From Bacteroidota bacterium (GTDB lineage: Bacteria > Bacteroidota > Bacteroidia > Chitinophagales > JADJOU01), in contig JADJOU010000010.1 of assembly GCA_016713645.1 (NCBI GenBank), positions 1-64,000 of the forward strand: DNA of 64,000 nt, written 5' to 3'. The notes under the pieces are model-generated. The model did no database searches. It was given only the letters and a program-made list of their open reading frames with translations, and had not been told where the DNA came from. Below are positions 9,743-20,027 of this stretch, one piece after another. The number at the start of each line of letters is the position of its first letter. Positions within the stretch are counted from its first letter, which is position 1. The position numbers and the translations under genes were made by a program.

Positions 9743-10423
9743 CTAAGCAAATTCATTCTTCAAAGAATCCCAATTGGGTCTATCTGTTAGATCTTTAAAA
9801 CAACCCTGACTTATTCCATATATTTTTTTGCTTTCCAATTCTTCTATCCAGACCCTGTCATGCGTATTTATAATAAATGACTTTCCACTGTTGGCATAGA
9901 ATTGAACTATAGACATAATATTTCTGACATTTTTATAATCCAAAAAGGCTGTGGGTTCATCGAGATAGACAATGGGGGTATTTTGCACAATGCAACGCGC
10001 AATGGAGACCATTTGACGTTGTCCATCGCTGATGCTGTGAAGGGATTTATGCAAGAAAGGTGCAAGTTGAAATTGATCAAAAATCTCATTCAGATTATGC
10101 TGATCCAATGTAGGATTGATATTTGAAAATGATAAAAACTCTTGCACAGATATGTTCGCGGCAACATTTGAATTCAATGTAAAACTGATCATCGCGGATA
10201 AATCTTTTCGCGTCAATACATTAATTGAATTTCCCTTGTAGAATATATCGCCAGATAGTGGAGACATCAATCCAGCGATTGTTTTGAGTAGTGTGGTTTT
10301 GCCACTGCCGTTGACACCGAGAACAATAGAAATTTCATTCGGTTCAAAAACCGCTTGGACATTGGAGACAAGTTCTTTGGAATATCCAATGCAAAGATGA
10401 TCGATTTGCAATAGTTTAGACAT
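9743..10423 (-). CDS. ABC transporter ATP-binding protein, FecE/BtuD type
   Basis: 226 residues. Walker A is GVNGSGKTTLL, the signature is SISDGQRQMVSIARCI (ISDGQ replaces LSGGQ), Walker B is IVYLDEPTAFLD, and the switch His is in FIINTHD. The ATG overlaps the end of the permease gene (ATGTCTAA), indicating translational coupling. Together with the FecCD permease it forms an importer of iron-chelate, haem or cobalamin type. No substrate-binding protein or TonB receptor gene is next to it. Confidence 0.88.
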   Translation of the reverse strand: MSKLLQIDHLCIGYSKELVSNVQAVFEPNEISIVLGVNGSGKTTLLKTIAGLMSPLSGDIFYKGNSINVLTRKDLSAMISFTLNSNVAANISVQEFLSFSNINPTLDQHNLNEIFDQFQLAPFLHKSLHSISDGQRQMVSIARCIVQNTPIVYLDEPTAFLDYKNVRNIMSIVQFYANSGKSFIINTHDRVWIEELESKKIYGISQGCFKDLTDRPNWDSLKNEFA

Positions 10424-11412
10424 AATGCAACCTTTTTAATAAATAGATGACAAAAAGGGGCGCCTAGCAGAGACGTGATTGCATTGATAGGCAATGAAAT
10501 TTCGAATATAGACACATTGGAAATTATATTGCAAATCAAGCTGAAAGCCATTCCCAATAGGATAGTATAAGGAATCAAATACTTAAAATTATGGCTTTTT
10601 ACCATAAAAAAAGCGATATGCGGAATCGCCAATCCAATAAAACCAATTGGGCCACAAAAAGCAGTAATGGAGGATGATAATAGAGCGGTCACTATAATAG
10701 TTGTTCTTCTCAATGCATGAATATCGACGCCTAATCCACGGGCATATTCATCCCCCAACTGATAGATATTGTATTGATTGTATTTTGTAAAAACAAGGAT
10801 TGATGAAACAAGGACAATGACAAACAAAATTCCCAATTGCAAATAATCACAATCTTTAAAACTACCCAGATTCCACAATGTTATGCTCTGTAAATTATCT
10901 TTGCTGAGCAGAATATCCGCTAATTGAATCAATCCTCCGCAGAAACCTGCAATCATCATTCCGACAATTAAAAGATGAGAAAGCACTTTGTTTTTATTGT
11001 TGAAGAAAAACAAGATTGTCAAGCAAAGAAGGGCACCTATTGCAGACCCCAATAAAATGATAAAATCATAAGAAAGGGATAAATAGGATGTCATGCGAAT
11101 TCCGAGATATTGAGAAACCAATAAAATGATCGCTATGGTCAAACTTGAAAAAGAGGTGATGCCGAGTATTGAGGGCCCAGCCAAGTGATTTCTAAATAAA
11201 TTTTGCAGGAGTAAGCCCGCCAAGGCGAGTCCAGCACCTGCTATAGAAGCAGTGAGGGCAGACATGAGGCGCAACTGCAAAATAATATTCTCTGCATCCA
11301 TGCGAAAGACTTCAGCCCAAGTCATCGACTTGTATCCCCACTTTAAACTTAGGAGGAACAAGGTGAGGTTTATGAGAAGCAGAAAACAACTATTTCGGAC
11401 TAGTGGCTTCAC
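10416..11412 (-). CDS. FecCD-family ABC transporter permease (one frameshift near the end)
   Basis: About 330 residues with roughly nine membrane segments. The family hallmarks are AGLALAGLLLQNLFRNHLAGPSILG split across the N-terminal part, DEYARGLGVD (transmembrane coupling region), and CGPIGFIGLAIPHIA. The long open frame runs on past the true end because of an indel in the T-run near 10455-10462. Corrected, the protein ends with VIYLLKRLHYV and a stop at 10416, overlapping the start of the ATPase by eight bases. Its start overlaps the Nudix gene by about 23 bases. Confidence 0.85.
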
Positions 11413-12055
11413 CCGTTGGTTTTAGTTTTTTGATGTATTTAGCGATGACATCTTTGATTGAGTTAAAAGAATTGTCATACACTTTGGCAAGGTTATCTAT
11501 CGCAATCCACTCCACATGGGTAATTCCCTCTTCAATTTGGGGTTTTAAGTTTGTATCGTCTTTGACGCTCATCACAAACCAATGATTCTCTTTCAAGACA
11601 GTGCCATGTTGATTTTTATAGGTATGGTATGTAATGATCAGCGGCTTTTCAATCTTATCAATCATTATGCCCGTCTCTTCCTCCACTTCTCTCACAGCAG
11701 CCTTTTCTATCGATTCATTTGGATCCAACTTGCCCTTTGGCAGATCCCATTTCCCCTGTCTGAAAATGAATAGCAGTTCACCTTTACTATTGACTACTAA
11801 ACCACCAGCAGCAGTAATTTTGATAAATTGACTGAAAAAATTGAGGCGCAATTCATCAAAATTGTGGTGATAAATGACAATGCTCTTGATGGCGTGCTGA
11901 TTAGCCTTATTGACGACCTTGACCAATTGCTTATTTGATTTATATTTGACAACCAATGCTTTATTCGCCTTCATGGTGAAAACATTGAATTCTGCAGGAG
12001 AATCCGAGAGGAAAAATCGTTTGTCGTCAATATTAATCTTATAAAGATTGGGCAT
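11390..12055 (-). CDS. Nudix hydrolase
   Basis: 221 residues. The C-terminal half has a full Nudix box, GKLDPNESIEKAAVREVEEE followed by TGI, preceded by FRQGKWDLPKG. The N-terminal half (MPNLYKINIDDKRFFLSDSP) is a separate small domain seen in Bacteroidota homologues; its role is unknown to me. The substrate is probably a nucleoside-diphosphate-linked compound but cannot be specified. It is first in an overlapping gene string with the FecCD permease and ATPase, and is divergent from pyrE. Confidence 0.85.
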   Translation of the reverse strand: MPNLYKINIDDKRFFLSDSPAEFNVFTMKANKALVVKYKSNKQLVKVVNKANQHAIKSIVIYHHNFDELRLNFFSQFIKITAAGGLVVNSKGELLFIFRQGKWDLPKGKLDPNESIEKAAVREVEEETGIMIDKIEKPLIITYHTYKNQHGTVLKENHWFVMSVKDDTNLKPQIEEGITHVEWIAIDNLAKVYDNSFNSIKDVIAKYIKKLKPTGEATSPK

Positions 12056-12060
12056 TTGCG

Positions 12061-12068
12061 TATTTTTG
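12061..12068 (+). promoter_or_regulatory. Candidate -7 promoter element for pyrE
   Basis: TATTTTTG matches the Bacteroidota -7 consensus TAnnTTTG and lies 22 bases before the pyrE ATG. No clear -33 TTTG at the right spacing is visible, so this is tentative. Confidence 0.35.
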
Positions 12069-12089
12069 AAACAAATTTAAAACAATAAA

Positions 12090-12713
12090 ATGAACCTAGA
12101 TAAAATAGTCGCAAATGAAGTTGCCCATGAACTGCTAAAAATCGGTGCGGTCAAATTAAGTCCTAGCAAACCATTTACTTGGGCATCTGGGAAATTATCC
12201 CCCATCTATTGCGACAATAGAATTGTTCTCTCCTATCCATTATCTAGAACTATTGTAAGAGATGCATTTTGCAAGATCATTCAAAAGGCAAAAATAGAAT
12301 TTGATCTAATCGCAGGCGTTGCTACAGGAGCGATTGCACATGGTGTATTGGTTGCCGATGTCTTGAATAAACCTTTCGTCTATGTGCGGGATAAACCCAA
12401 AGGACATGGACGACAGAATGTAATTGAAGGGGAATTTCATGCTGGCCAAAAGGTATTGGTGATTGAAGATGGCATATCCACTGGAGGCAGCAGTTTAAAA
12501 GCCGTTGAAGCACTTCGAGAGGCAGGTTGCGAGGTGATATGTCTTATCTCCATATTTTCCTATGAGTTTCAAGTTGCCAAAGATGCCTTTGAACAAGCAA
12601 AATGCACCTACTATTCACTTTCCAATTTCCCATCTCTCATAGAAATGTATAAAGAAAATCAACTTTATACTCCCGAAGACATCCAATTTATGGAGAATTG
12701 GTATAAGTCATAG
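12090..12713 (+). CDS. pyrE: Orotate phosphoribosyltransferase
   Basis: 207 residues, intact, usual length. The PRPP-binding motif is VLVIEDGISTGGSSLKAVEA; the flexible catalytic loop region YVRDKPKGHGRQNVIEG is clear and the N-terminal FTWASGKLSPIYCDNR binds orotate. It converts orotate and PRPP to OMP in UMP synthesis. pyrD lies 115 bases downstream in the same direction, so two successive pyrimidine steps are together. Confidence 0.95.
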   Translation: MNLDKIVANEVAHELLKIGAVKLSPSKPFTWASGKLSPIYCDNRIVLSYPLSRTIVRDAFCKIIQKAKIEFDLIAGVATGAIAHGVLVADVLNKPFVYVRDKPKGHGRQNVIEGEFHAGQKVLVIEDGISTGGSSLKAVEALREAGCEVICLISIFSYEFQVAKDAFEQAKCTYYSLSNFPSLIEMYKENQLYTPEDIQFMENWYKS

Positions 12714-12828
12714 TTGCAAAAAGCTAGACACAGCGCAACTTTACATGAATTTAGCGGTATAGGAGATAAACAAATAAATTTACATACTAGAATATCAAAA
12801 AAAATTATCTTTACAAAAATTCCCTCCT

Positions 12829-13882
12829 GTGTATAGACTACTTCGACATATTGTCTTTTTATTAGACCCAGAAACAGCGCATCATTTTGCGATGAATTTT
12901 TTATCCATTTTTGTCAAGATTCCCTTGGTCAAATTTTTGATGAAGAAATTGCATTTAGCAAAAAAGAACGATCCCTTTGAATTGATGGGCTTGAAATTTT
13001 GCAATCGCGTGGGATTGGGAGCGGGTTTTGACAAGGATGCCAAATACCTTGACGTGATGGAAGCCATGGGATTTGGTCATATCGAAATTGGCACAGTTAC
13101 GCCGCGTCCTCAAGCGGGCAATGAAAAGCCAAGATTGTTTAGACTAACCCAAGACAATGCCTTAATCAATCGAATGGGCTTTAATAATGATGGCGTGGAT
13201 GTCATCGCAGAGCGCCTAAAAAAATATGCCAATCGCAGTTATATCATCGGTGGAAATATAGGCAAGAATAAAGACACTCCCAATGAAGAAGCCGTGAATG
13301 ACTATCTCACTTGTTTCACAAAATTATATGACCACGTCGATTATTTTACCGTGAATGTGAGTTCACCGAATACTCCAAACCTCAGAGAATTGCAAGATGA
13401 AGATGCACTTCGAAAATTATTATCAACGCTTCAAGCAGAAAATACGCGTTTGGGAAAGAACAAAACCTATATTGCTCAAAATAGCCCCAGATTTGAGTTA
13501 TGAGCAAATTGACATCATCATTAAGATTGTCATGGAAAATAAATTACAAGGAATCGTAGCAACAAATACGACGATAGCCAGAGAAAATGTATCTATATCA
13601 GATGAAGAATTGAAAAAAATTGGTCCAGGTGGATTGAGTGGTGTACCATTAATGGCTAAGAGTACAGATATTCTCAGGTATATTGAAGATAAGACAAATG
13701 ACCAATTGGTATTAATTGGAGTTGGCGGAATCATGAAGAAAAGAGATGCCATTGAGAAATTCAAAGCGGGTGCTGAATTGGTACAATTGTATACTGGCTT
13801 TATATACAATGGACCGCATTTAGTGCGCAAAATCAATAAAATTAAAATGAGTAATAAAATTCAAAATAATCAAGCCGAATAA
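12829..13882 (+). CDS. pyrD: Dihydroorotate dehydrogenase, quinone-dependent class 2 (one frameshift)
   Basis: The GTG at 12829 is the start that gives the class 2 N-terminal helix (YRLLRHIVFLLDPETAHHFA), which docks to the membrane and takes quinone. FMN-barrel motifs are GLGAGFDKDA, FGHIEIGTVTPRPQ, INRMGFNNDG and the catalytic-Ser stretch FTVNVSSPNTPNLRELQ. The frame breaks near 13470: the first part reads to TRLGKNK and the rest continues as PILLKIAPDLSYEQID, then IGVGGIMKKRDA and LYTGFIYNGP. About 350 residues in all. Its TAA overlaps the ATG of the L-serine dehydratase gene by one base. Confidence 0.92.
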
Positions 13883-15302
13883 TGGAGAGTATTTCCGCCT
13901 TTGAAATCATTAAAATTGGAATTGGTCCATCAAGTTCGCATACCATGGGACCATGGGAAGCTACCACCTTATTTATAGAGGAATTATCCACTCATTTTCC
14001 TATTGAAAAAACGATCAATGTCAATGTCTATCTATATGGATCATTGGCAAAAACGGGAAAAGGCCATGGCACAGATGTGGCTGTGATGATGTCTCTCAGT
14101 GGAGAAGATTATAAAAAAATTGACACCAATACCATCGATGAAAAAGTCGATCGAATAAAAAAAGAAAAATCCATCCTCTTTTCAGGGGTAAAGAAAATTC
14201 AATTTGATTACGATACCGATATCATATTTGAATACCACATCAATTTGCCCTTCCATCCAAATGGGATTAAATTTGTAGCAGAAAGTGAAGATGAACAGAC
14301 ATTTTCGCAAACCTATTATTCCATTGGCGGAGGATTTGTCATCAAAGAAGATGAATCACAATTAAATGTCCATAAAGCAAAAACACCCTACCAATGCAAC
14401 AGCGGTGAGGACATTTTGAAATATTGCAAATCCATGGGAATCAACATGGCTGAATTGGTCAAGGAAAATGAAAAGCATGGAGAACTGAAGAGGCTATAGA
14501 TGGCCATGCACTGCTGATTTGGGAAGAAATAAAAGATTGTATTTATCGCGGGGCACATAAAGAGGGGATATTGCCAGGTGGCTTATTTGTCAAGCGCCGC
14601 GCCTATGATTTAAATTTGAAACTAATTGGAGAATTAAAATATTCCACTAAAAACGAATGGCTGCAATGCATAAGAAATAGCGGGACTAGTTTCAGTGCAA
14701 TCAACAAATGGGTGAGTTGTTTTGCGCTAGCAGTCAATGAAGAGAACGCCTCATTTGGAAGAATCATTACAGCACCGACCAATGGTGCGGCAGGCGTTAT
14801 TCCTGCTGTTTTGATGTATGCCTATTGCTTTACAGAAAATTTTTCCAACAAAAAAATCATTGACTTTCTCTTAGTGGCTGGTGAGATTGGAACCTTGTTT
14901 AAAAAAGCCGCGACGATTAGCGCTGCTATGGGTGGATGTCAAGCAGAAATTGGCGTATCGAGTGCGATGGCAGCTGCAGCCTTGACGCATACACAAGGAG
15001 GAACAGTAGGTCAAGTGCTGATGGCAGCTGAAATTGCCATGGAACACCATTTGGGTATGACTTGTGATCCAGTGGGCGGACTTGTTCAAATCCCTTGTAT
15101 AGAGCGCAATTCTATGGGAGCTATTAAAGCGATTACCGCTTCCAATATTGCACTAGAAAGCGACCCAGCCAATGCAAAAGTATCACTGGATGATGTCATC
15201 AAAACCATGTGGCAAACAGCTTTAGATATGAATAGCAAATACAAAGAGACTAGTGAAGGCGGATTGGCTATGCACATATCCGTTAATTTAGCTGAATGCT
15301 AG
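13882..15302 (+). CDS. sdaA: L-serine dehydratase, iron-sulfur type, single chain (one frameshift)
   Basis: The N-terminal beta domain has FEIIKIGIGPSSSHTMGPW. The C-terminal alpha domain has APTNGAAGVIPA, GGCQAEIG and the cluster-binding stretch CDPVGGLVQIPCIERN. The protein ends in NLAEC; in characterised single-chain enzymes the last residue, Cys, inserts into the active site as the fourth cluster ligand. The frame breaks near 14480: the first part reads to ENEKH and the second continues as WRTEEAIDGHALLIWEEI. It deaminates serine to pyruvate and ammonia. The start overlaps the pyrD stop (TAATG). Confidence 0.92.
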
Positions 15303-15311
15303 ACTCAAAAA

Positions 15312-16127
15312 CTAGAAGTTAAAATTAACGCTAAGCGCACCAAAAAAAACATCGCCATTTTTAACTGTTTTAGAAGTGAATGACCTAAATGAATGGCTAT
15401 ATTCAATGAGCGGTTCTATTTCAAAAAAACCAATTGAATAATTCAATCTAAGTCCAATTTCCATATTCAGCAAGGAGAATGCATCGTTGACATTAGGATT
15501 GTCAAAAATCAAAATATTATTCGCCGTTCCGAAATTGAATCGATTATAGGGTTCAAGATACAATTCGCTCGTGTTCTTCTCCTCATCAGATTCTACGAAG
15601 TAAAACTTATGAGCAATCTGAGGTGTTATTACTAGGTCAGATACCTCTCCTGTCAAATAATTCATTTCAATAGATGGACTTAAATAGTCATTTTCAAAAC
15701 TCACCCCTGCATTGAAATTGTGATTCTGAATATTTCTAAATCGATTCAAGACTTTTACTTTACTGGTGCGCACATTTTGCCAATAGAATGTATAACCAGC
15801 ATAGACATTCCATGCTTCTTCCTCGCCGAATACTTGATCGTAGCCAATGCTAAATCCGATATCGGACAGTGAAGCCCCACGCTTCGACGAAATGAGCACG
15901 TCTGGCGAAACCGCTAAAAACAAACCGAATTTAAAATCAAATCGAATCTCCGAATTATACAAAGCACTTACAGCATTGCTATAAGTACCTAAATAAATAT
16001 CATTCGATTTGAAATTATTTGAAATTGAAAACGCATTACTCCGTTTACTTTTCGATTGTGTGGAATCAGAATTTCCATAAGAATCGATTGTAAAAAAAAG
16101 AATTGCGTAGAATAATAATATGCGCAT
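15312..16127 (-). CDS. Probable outer-membrane beta-barrel protein of unknown function
   Basis: 271 residues with a signal peptide (MRILLFYAILFFTIDSYG). The rest shows alternating hydrophobic/polar strands with many aromatic residues (IRFDFKFGLFLAVSPD, WNVYAGYTFYWQNV, GLRLNYSIGFFEIEPLIEY) and ends in FGALSVNFNF, a typical barrel end. I do not recognise a named family. The MacB-like permease gene is 22 bases upstream on the same strand. Confidence 0.6.
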   Translation of the reverse strand: MRILLFYAILFFTIDSYGNSDSTQSKSKRSNAFSISNNFKSNDIYLGTYSNAVSALYNSEIRFDFKFGLFLAVSPDVLISSKRGASLSDIGFSIGYDQVFGEEEAWNVYAGYTFYWQNVRTSKVKVLNRFRNIQNHNFNAGVSFENDYLSPSIEMNYLTGEVSDLVITPQIAHKFYFVESDEEKNTSELYLEPYNRFNFGTANNILIFDNPNVNDAFSLLNMEIGLRLNYSIGFFEIEPLIEYSHSFRSFTSKTVKNGDVFFGALSVNFNF

Positions 16128-16149
16128 TTTGTCTATTTAATGATTAAAA

Positions 16150-17407
16150 CTAACTTCGCATGGCGTCTACTGGATTCATTTTAGAAGCAGTATAAGCAGG
16201 TCTAAATCCAGCTATCAATCCAGTCGCTATAGAAATAAATAAGCCCCAGAAAATAAATTTAGTAGCGACGAATAGATGCAGCCCGCTATCTGACTCAGCC
16301 ATGATATAATCCAAGAGTGCGAATAATCCATAAACACATAATAGGCCGATAATTCCTCCCACTAAACAAAGTATAATAGCTTCAATCAAAAATTCCATGA
16401 GTATATAAATTTGTCTAGCTCCCAGTGCTTTTTTAATGCCGATTTGACTCTCTCTCTCCTTAACGGAAACGAACATAATATTTCCCACACCGAAAGCGCC
16501 CACCAATATCGAAAAGCCTCCAATGATGATAGCAGCAATATTCAAAATAGAAAAAATTTGGTCAATGCTTCCAGACAATAAACTGATTTGATTAAAGGAA
16601 AAATTGTCTTTGTCTTTAGGTTTTAATTTTCTAATCATGCGCATGATGCCTTTGATCTCCAATTTAAAGTCCTCCATATCCACTCCCGGGCTTGGCTTTC
16701 AAAGCAATAAAAGGATCCTTTTCTTTGATATTGATGATATTTGCAATATTATTAAATGGCAATAAGATGACATTATCTTGGGTGAAGCCCAATAAATCTT
16801 TTCCCTCTTTCGCCAATACTCCCACAACCATATATTTCCGATTCATGACCTCAATATATTTACCTAATGGATTTTGACTAGAATTGAATAATTCATTGCG
16901 CACCTCATCTCCGATAATGACAAAATTCTTTCCAGATTCGAATTCCATATCGGTGAGGTATCTCCCCTCTTGGAAGTTTAAATTTCGAATGATATTGTAT
17001 TGCTGGGTAATCCCTGTTACAGAAACATTTTTCACTTCTCGATCTCCCGCTTTGGCAATTTCATCTTCTTTAAAAATGATCAAAGCTATACCCGCAGCAG
17101 TTTTAACGCGATTGGTCAATTGATTTAACTCTTCCATATTGCCGACAGGGCGCTTAAAAAACTCCCACCACTTATATGGTTGTCCTTCTTCTGGCATCCA
17201 TGGCCATTTTTGAATATAGAGCACATCATTGCCCAAACTGCTCAAGCTAGTCTTAATGTTTGCTTTAAGGGAATCGACAGAGGATAAAACAGAAATAATA
17301 CAGACAATCCCTATTGAAATGCCCAATAGAGATAAAAAAGCCCTTAATTTGTTATTAATCAATTCGTTAAAAGCAGTAGCAAAGCTGGTGATGAATATGT
17401 AAAACAA
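16150..17407 (-). CDS. MacB/FtsX-type ABC transporter permease (one frameshift)
   Basis: About 415 residues: an N-terminal membrane segment (LRAFLSLLGISIGIVCIISVLSSVDSL), a large periplasmic MacB-like domain, and three C-terminal membrane segments (AAIIIGGFSILVGAFGVGNIMFVSVKERESQIGIKKALGA is the first with its coupling loop). It ends in MNPVDAMRS, the usual MacB permease end. The frame breaks near 16675, where the first frame ends at GYGGL and the second begins in DMEDFKLEIKGIMRMIRKLK. The partner ATPase is not adjacent. Confidence 0.85.
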
Positions 17408-17523
17408 GTGCTGGAATATTTCAAATACAAGTATACATGAAATTATTGGGAGTTTCCAATCTAAAACATGCTATATGATCCGATGAATTGCTTGAAAATT
17501 TGAATTAATTTGACAAAAAACCG

Positions 17524-17531
17524 TACTTTCG
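17524..17531 (+). promoter_or_regulatory. Candidate -7 promoter element for the DUF1573 gene
   Basis: TACTTTCG differs from the TAnnTTTG consensus at one position. A TTTG lies at 17499-17502, 21 bases upstream, which suits a -33 element. It lies 20 bases before the ATG. Confidence 0.35.
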
Positions 17532-17550
17532 CGCTTCAAATATTAGAAAT

Positions 17551-17979
17551 ATGAAATTGTTTACTGCTTTAGCAATCCTTTTATCAATTAGCATTGGATG
17601 TCAACAAAAGAAGAGTTCACCAGGTCTCAATGAAAATGCCATCAACGATACTAGATTTATTAGCAATCCATCTAAAATCAGTTTTCAAGATACTTTAATT
17701 AATTTAGGTACTATTAAAGAGGGCGAAGTAAAAAAATTGTCATTCAAATTTACCAATTCAGGCGATCAAGATCTAGTAATCATGGATGCTAAAGGATCAT
17801 GCGGCTGCACGGTTGCCAATTATCCAAAAGAAGTATTTAAGCCAAATACAAGTGGTGAAATCACTGCAGAATTTAATTCTAAAAATCGATTGGGCAAGAA
17901 TAGAAAGGCTATTTCTGTTTATACTAATACATTTCCCCCTGAATCAAGATTGTTTTTTGATGTAGAAGTGGTAAAATAA
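17551..17979 (+). CDS. DUF1573 lipoprotein
   Basis: 142 residues. The signal peptide is of lipoprotein type (LLSISIGC, then QQKK). The DUF1573 domain follows: FQDTLINLGTIKEGEV, LSFKFTNSGDQDLVI, the Cys-x-Cys stretch GSCGCTVANYPKE, and GEITAEFNSKNRLGK. The fold is immunoglobulin-like and members are common, poorly understood envelope proteins of Bacteroidota. It converges with the GreA-like gene 12 bases downstream. Confidence 0.85.
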   Translation: MKLFTALAILLSISIGCQQKKSSPGLNENAINDTRFISNPSKISFQDTLINLGTIKEGEVKKLSFKFTNSGDQDLVIMDAKGSCGCTVANYPKEVFKPNTSGEITAEFNSKNRLGKNRKAISVYTNTFPPESRLFFDVEVVK

Positions 17980-17991
17980 TACTCGCTTCAT

Positions 17992-18441
17992 TTATTGAAT
18001 TTCTTCAATCGGGTATTTCATTCCATTTAATTCAGCGATATCATTCAATCTCTTGCCAAATAATTTGCCACCTAGTGGAGATTGCTTGGACAAAGCAATG
18101 ACTTTATTTCCCATGATGTCAGCCTTGCCTAGAGCAGAGGATAAGAAATAATAAGTACCATTTGATTTTATCAAACTGCCCAAACCAATTTTTTCTGTCA
18201 CTAAATCAGTGGGGATTTGCGTGAAATTTTGGAGCTCTTGGATAGCTATTTGAAGTTGATTGCGCAAGCGCTCTTGCTCAATTTGAAGCATTGCTAGTGC
18301 TGTTTCGTGTTTATCGCCAGCAGTGCTTTTGGATTCATTGGCGCCCATACCTTTCAATTCTTCTAGGCTATTTTCAAGAAATTGAATCTTGTCTTCCAAT
18401 AGATTTCGATAATATGCAAAAACAGCTTCTTTAAATTTCAT
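17992..18441 (-). CDS. GreA/GreB-like C-terminal domain protein
   Basis: About 149 residues from the ATG at 18441 (MKFKEAVFAYYRNLLE). The N-terminal half is helical, with charged heptads such as QIEQERLRNQLQIAIQELQN, and the C-terminal half resembles the FKBP-like GreA/B domain (IGLGSLIKSNGTYYFLSSALG, ALSKQSPLGGKLFGKRLND). The classic acidic tip of GreA is not obvious, so it may be an RNA-polymerase-binding relative rather than a cleavage factor. It lies 36 bases downstream of the LolA-like gene. Confidence 0.65.
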   Translation of the reverse strand: MKFKEAVFAYYRNLLEDKIQFLENSLEELKGMGANESKSTAGDKHETALAMLQIEQERLRNQLQIAIQELQNFTQIPTDLVTEKIGLGSLIKSNGTYYFLSSALGKADIMGNKVIALSKQSPLGGKLFGKRLNDIAELNGMKYPIEEIQ

Positions 18442-18476
18442 CAAACACAAGATAAAGAGAAAAAAGAAATCTCATA

Positions 18477-19157
18477 TTATTCCTCTGTAAATTCAATATC
18501 CTTGATCTTTTTATTCAAGACAAATTTAGCGAAATTCATAATGATGGTGCCCGTCTTGCGATTATCCAAACTTTTTTTCTTCGCTGAATTGATGTCCATC
18601 GCAATTCCCTTTGGAATTTTGAATTTAGAAACATCAAACGTAAATTTAATTTCATCTGGCAAGGCATGGATTTTCTGTTCGCCCATTTTTTGATTAATCA
18701 TCACGGTGCCGCTGCTTCGCGTCGTCAATTCGTATTGATAAATTAAATTCTCTGCGCGATTGACCCAAAACTTTCCAGTTATCAAATCCCCTTGGTTGAG
18801 GGGAATGATATTGATGATTTCCAATGAAACCTGATTGATCTTTTCATTACCAATGGACACTGCTACATAGGTATTCGTATCAGCGAGGCCATTGATGCTT
18901 TCGAAAGGATTTTGCTTAGGCAAGAAAGCAATCCCCATTAATTTGATGCGAAATTTATTCGGCTTGCGGTACAAAATTTTGCCATTGGCTTGTTTCATAT
19001 TTAAACCGGGAACATCGAAGTGAATGGCCGCATCAGCTTTAAAATCATTCAATTTCGAGAATTTATAATAACAATTGTACAATACCTGCTTAGGGGTTTG
19101 TGCTAATGCATCCAAGCCAAAAATCAAAACTGCCAAAACAAAAATTATCTTTTTCAT
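18477..19157 (-). CDS. LolA-like outer membrane lipoprotein-sorting protein
   Basis: 226 residues from the ATG at 19157, with a signal peptide (KIIFVLAVLIFGLDALAQ). The folded part has the LolA-type pattern of an open beta-sheet (ADAAIHFDVPGLNMKQANG, KILYRKPNKFRIKL, FWVNRAENLIYQYELTT). Its ATG overlaps the stop of the ABC permease by four bases (ATGA), so it is produced together with that transporter. A role in moving a lipid or lipoprotein across the periplasm is inferred from the family. Confidence 0.75.
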   Translation of the reverse strand: MKKIIFVLAVLIFGLDALAQTPKQVLYNCYYKFSKLNDFKADAAIHFDVPGLNMKQANGKILYRKPNKFRIKLMGIAFLPKQNPFESINGLADTNTYVAVSIGNEKINQVSLEIINIIPLNQGDLITGKFWVNRAENLIYQYELTTRSSGTVMINQKMGEQKIHALPDEIKFTFDVSKFKIPKGIAMDINSAKKKSLDNRKTGTIIMNFAKFVLNKKIKDIEFTEE

Positions 19158-20014
19158 ACGATTATCCAATGATGTCTTTTTTTAGAAAAGTAATAATGTG
19201 AGATCCCATAGAATAAGGCTATTTGAGCAGTAAGCACTCCAATTGACTTTGAGATAAATGAAATATTAATGGGATTGTCAAATAAGTTTCTCCATATAAT
19301 CATGTGGGTGGTGAATAAAAACTGCTTGAGTGTTTCAAAAATTGGTACATCCAAGGTCCCAATAATGGTAAACAAAATAATAATCGACATCGTCGTAATA
19401 ATCGGGGTAATCGAATTATTGGTGAAGCAACTGAGCATAAGCGATAGAGAAGAGACGACAGTCAAACTCAAAAACGCGATAAAGAATGCGCCAATAAATC
19501 GCCAAACCGTATCTGCACTTTGCAGAATAACCAATTCATCGCTCTTTAATACCATCATATCCCCATTGCCAAAAATCAGCAGGGACAGCGGATAAGATAA
19601 AATACCTAAAAACAAAATAAGTGCAATGACATAGATCAAACCAGCAACAAATTTTACAAATAATATTTTTTCTCTACTGACAGGCTTGGTAAGCAAAAGT
19701 CGAATCGTTCCGCTCTGCGCTTCTCCAGAAATCAAATCACCTGTGACAAGCGCCACCAATAGAGGCATTTGAATAATCAAGGTCTGCAGGATAATAAAGC
19801 AAACCATATTCCCCGTGACAATATGCCCACTCAATTTAATGGATTGCTCGATGGACTGTGTAATCAGACCTATGTAGTTTTCTCCATCTACGTACATAGC
19901 GAGTTGAATCAAAAACACAACCGCAGCAATCGCTGCAAACCCAATAAAACTGCGTTTTCTGGAGAATATTTTTATGATTTCTGCACGGAGCAATTGTATA
20001 AATGAGGGATACAT
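19154..20014 (-). CDS. ABC-2 type transporter permease
   Basis: 286 residues with six membrane segments. The N-terminus LLRAEIIKIFSRKRSFIGFA and the loop ISGEAQSGTIRLLLTKPVSREKIL are hallmarks of ABC-2/NosY-like permeases. The partner ATPase lies 13 bases upstream and the LolA-like gene overlaps by ATGA downstream, giving a three-gene export or envelope-maintenance operon. The substrate is unknown. Confidence 0.88.
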   Translation of the reverse strand: MYPSFIQLLRAEIIKIFSRKRSFIGFAAIAAVVFLIQLAMYVDGENYIGLITQSIEQSIKLSGHIVTGNMVCFIILQTLIIQMPLLVALVTGDLISGEAQSGTIRLLLTKPVSREKILFVKFVAGLIYVIALILFLGILSYPLSLLIFGNGDMMVLKSDELVILQSADTVWRFIGAFFIAFLSLTVVSSLSLMLSCFTNNSITPIITTMSIIILFTIIGTLDVPIFETLKQFLFTTHMIIWRNLFDNPINISFISKSIGVLTAQIALFYGISHYYFSKKRHHWIIV

Positions 20015-20027
20015 TACTTAGTTATTT

